The notes beneath the pieces are model-generated. The model was not told the origin of the DNA, made no database searches, and saw only the letters and a program-made list of their open reading frames with translations. Below, one piece after another: positions 5,118-6,085 of a stretch of 6,085 bases of DNA; position 1 is the first letter of the stretch, and each line of letters starts with the position of its first letter. Source of the DNA: Micrococcales bacterium (GTDB lineage: Bacteria; Actinomycetota; Actinomycetes; Actinomycetales; Cellulomonadaceae); NCBI GenBank assembly GCA_009783975.1, contig WRCL01000126.1, positions 1-6,085 of the forward strand, read 5' to 3'. The translations under genes and the position numbers were made by a program.

Positions 5118-6085
5118 CTACGTCGCGTGGGAACCGGTGAGCAGCTGGGCCAGGTGGACGCCGGGGGTTCCGGTCAGGTGCTGGGCCTGGGTGCGGCAGG
5201 AGAAGCCGTCGGCGAGATACACGGTGCCGGGGGCGGCACCGCGCAGGGCCGGGACGAGGGCCTGGTTGCCGACGGCGACCGAGACGTCGTAGTGGCCGTG
5301 CTCCATGCCGAAGTTGCCGGCGAGGCCGCAACAACCGCTGAGCTCGGTGACCTGGGCTCCGGTGCGTTCGAGCAGGGCGCGGTCGGCGGCCCAGGTCATG
5401 ACCGAGTGGTGGTGGCAGTGGGGCTGGGCGACGATGCGCAGCGCGGACAGGTCCGGCGGGGTCCAGCGCGGGCCCGGGCCCAGCGGGGGTTCGGCGGCGA
5501 GCAGCTCGGCGAGGGTCATGGTGGCGTCGGCGACGGTCGTGGCGCGGGGGTCGTCGGGCAGCAGGTCGCGCAGGTCGGCGCGCAGCACGGCCGTGCACGA
5601 CGGTTCGACGCCGACGATGGGCACAGCGTTGGTCGCGAAAGGGGCCAGGACGTCGAGCAGGTGGCGCAGGCGGCGTTTGGCGCCGTCGAGCTGGCCGGTG
5701 GAGATCCAGGTCAGGCCGCAGCAGGCGTCGTCGGGGACCAGGACGTCGTACCCGGCGTCGTGCAGCACCTGGGCGACGGCCGCAGCGACGTCAGGGGTGA
5801 GGTTGTCGTTGAACGAGTCGGCCCACAGCACGACCGGTGGGCGCCCAGACGAACCAGCCGTGTGGGCCAGGGAGCGTGCCTGCGCAGAGGCGCGGAACGG
5901 GGTGGGGGCGAAGGTGACCATGTCGCGGCGCGGGTCCATGCCCCCGGCGCGCAGCACGACGCGCGCGACGGCACGCACGCCGAGCACCGCGTTGACGACC
6001 CTGGCGGCGCGTGCGGTGGTGATCGCGTAGGCCCAGCGCGGCAACCAGCCCAGGACGTAGTGGTTGACCGGGCGCAGCCGGCGCC
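5118..6085 (-). CDS. C-terminal part of a large FAD-binding and Fe-S-binding oxidoreductase (D-2-hydroxyacid dehydrogenase type), partial
   Basis: The frame stays open to the window edge; the TTG at 6044 is internal, since preceding codons read RRLRPVNHYVLGW in family style. The 321 visible residues (numbered from the edge) form the C-terminal cysteine-rich redox module of the FAD/Fe-S fusion family, usually about 950-1000 residues and including E. coli YdiJ. Landmarks are VVLWADSFND (84-93), DACCGLTW (119-126), GVEPSC (158-163), PHCHHH (221-226), SGCCGLAGNFG (249-259) and ADGFSC (291-296). The paired CCG motifs and conserved His/Cys residues are intact. Known relatives oxidise D-2-hydroxyglutarate, D-lactate or glycolate at FAD and pass electrons through Fe-S centres; substrate cannot be told here. 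The end HLAQLL...HAT is a normal C-terminus. No clear terminator was seen in the 37 bp before the IS fragment. Confidence 0.93.
   Translation of the reverse strand, partial: RRLRPVNHYVLGWLPRWAYAITTARAARVVNAVLGVRAVARVVLRAGGMDPRRDMVTFAPTPFRASAQARSLAHTAGSSGRPPVVLWADSFNDNLTPDVAAAVAQVLHDAGYDVLVPDDACCGLTWISTGQLDGAKRRLRHLLDVLAPFATNAVPIVGVEPSCTAVLRADLRDLLPDDPRATTVADATMTLAELLAAEPPLGPGPRWTPPDLSALRIVAQPHCHHHSVMTWAADRALLERTGAQVTELSGCCGLAGNFGMEHGHYDVSVAVGNQALVPALRGAAPGTVYLADGFSCRTQAQHLTGTPGVHLAQLLTGSHAT

Noticed and set aside
5114..5126. TGTGCTACGTCGC on the plus strand, resembling the 23-bp-spaced motif in opposite orientation
   Set aside because: It overlaps the last codons of the oxidoreductase gene, is out of phase with the array and matches only partly; probably chance, though it might be a decayed opposite end.
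1..6085. tRNA, rRNA, CRISPR array or riboswitch
   Set aside because: No cloverleaf, rRNA-like segment, repeat-spacer array or recognisable aptamer core was seen; the only regular array is the four-copy 23-bp repeat, whose 9-bp gaps are far too short for CRISPR spacers.

Overview
The window is about 70% GC, with GTG/TTG starts and TANNNT-type -10 boxes. This points to a high-GC actinobacterium; I cannot place the genus from sequence alone. It reads as an accessory stretch: two hypothetical paralogues, an integral membrane protein, a decayed gene and a fragment of an insertion sequence, bordered on the right by a conserved metabolic enzyme.

Layout. Positions 1-211 hold a good sigma70-like promoter firing leftward out of the window, with a possible 17-codon leader ORF. 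Positions 212-925 (minus) encode a multi-pass membrane protein. A 36-codon ORF just upstream (919-1029, minus) has a strong ribosome binding site and overlaps the membrane gene in a GTGA coupling arrangement. Positions 1030-1309 have no convincing protein gene but carry a possible promoter and a striking 22-bp inverted repeat (1204-1251), the likely terminator of the next gene.

The core is a head-to-head pair of paralogues, 1310-2899 (minus, 529 aa) and 3141-4658 (plus, 505 aa). Each protein starts with a segment of about 80 residues that looks like one subdomain (IIB) of the DnaK/Hsp70 nucleotide-binding domain, cut out of context with none of the ATP-binding motifs. A charged or Pro/Thr-rich linker, one transmembrane helix and two tandem copies of an uncharacterised exported module of about 155 residues follow. 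The duplication includes the promoters: about 46 bp ending at each GTG align without gaps (37 of 46 identical), with TAGGAT or TAGTAT exactly 7 nt before the start codon, which suggests leaderless mRNAs. This pair is the most unusual content of the window.

To the right, 4702-4983 (minus) is the C-terminal remnant of a DUF4143-type ATPase. It is broken at its 5' side by about 100 bp carrying four 23-bp-spaced direct repeats, interpreted as the left end of an IS21-like element. Positions 5118-6085 (minus) are the C-terminal third of a large FAD/Fe-S oxidoreductase (D-2-hydroxyacid dehydrogenase type) that continues past the window.

The genes do not form a single operon. The paralogue pair shares a divergent control region and probably acts as a unit at the cytoplasmic membrane. 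The membrane protein may be separately expressed. The oxidoreductase looks unrelated.
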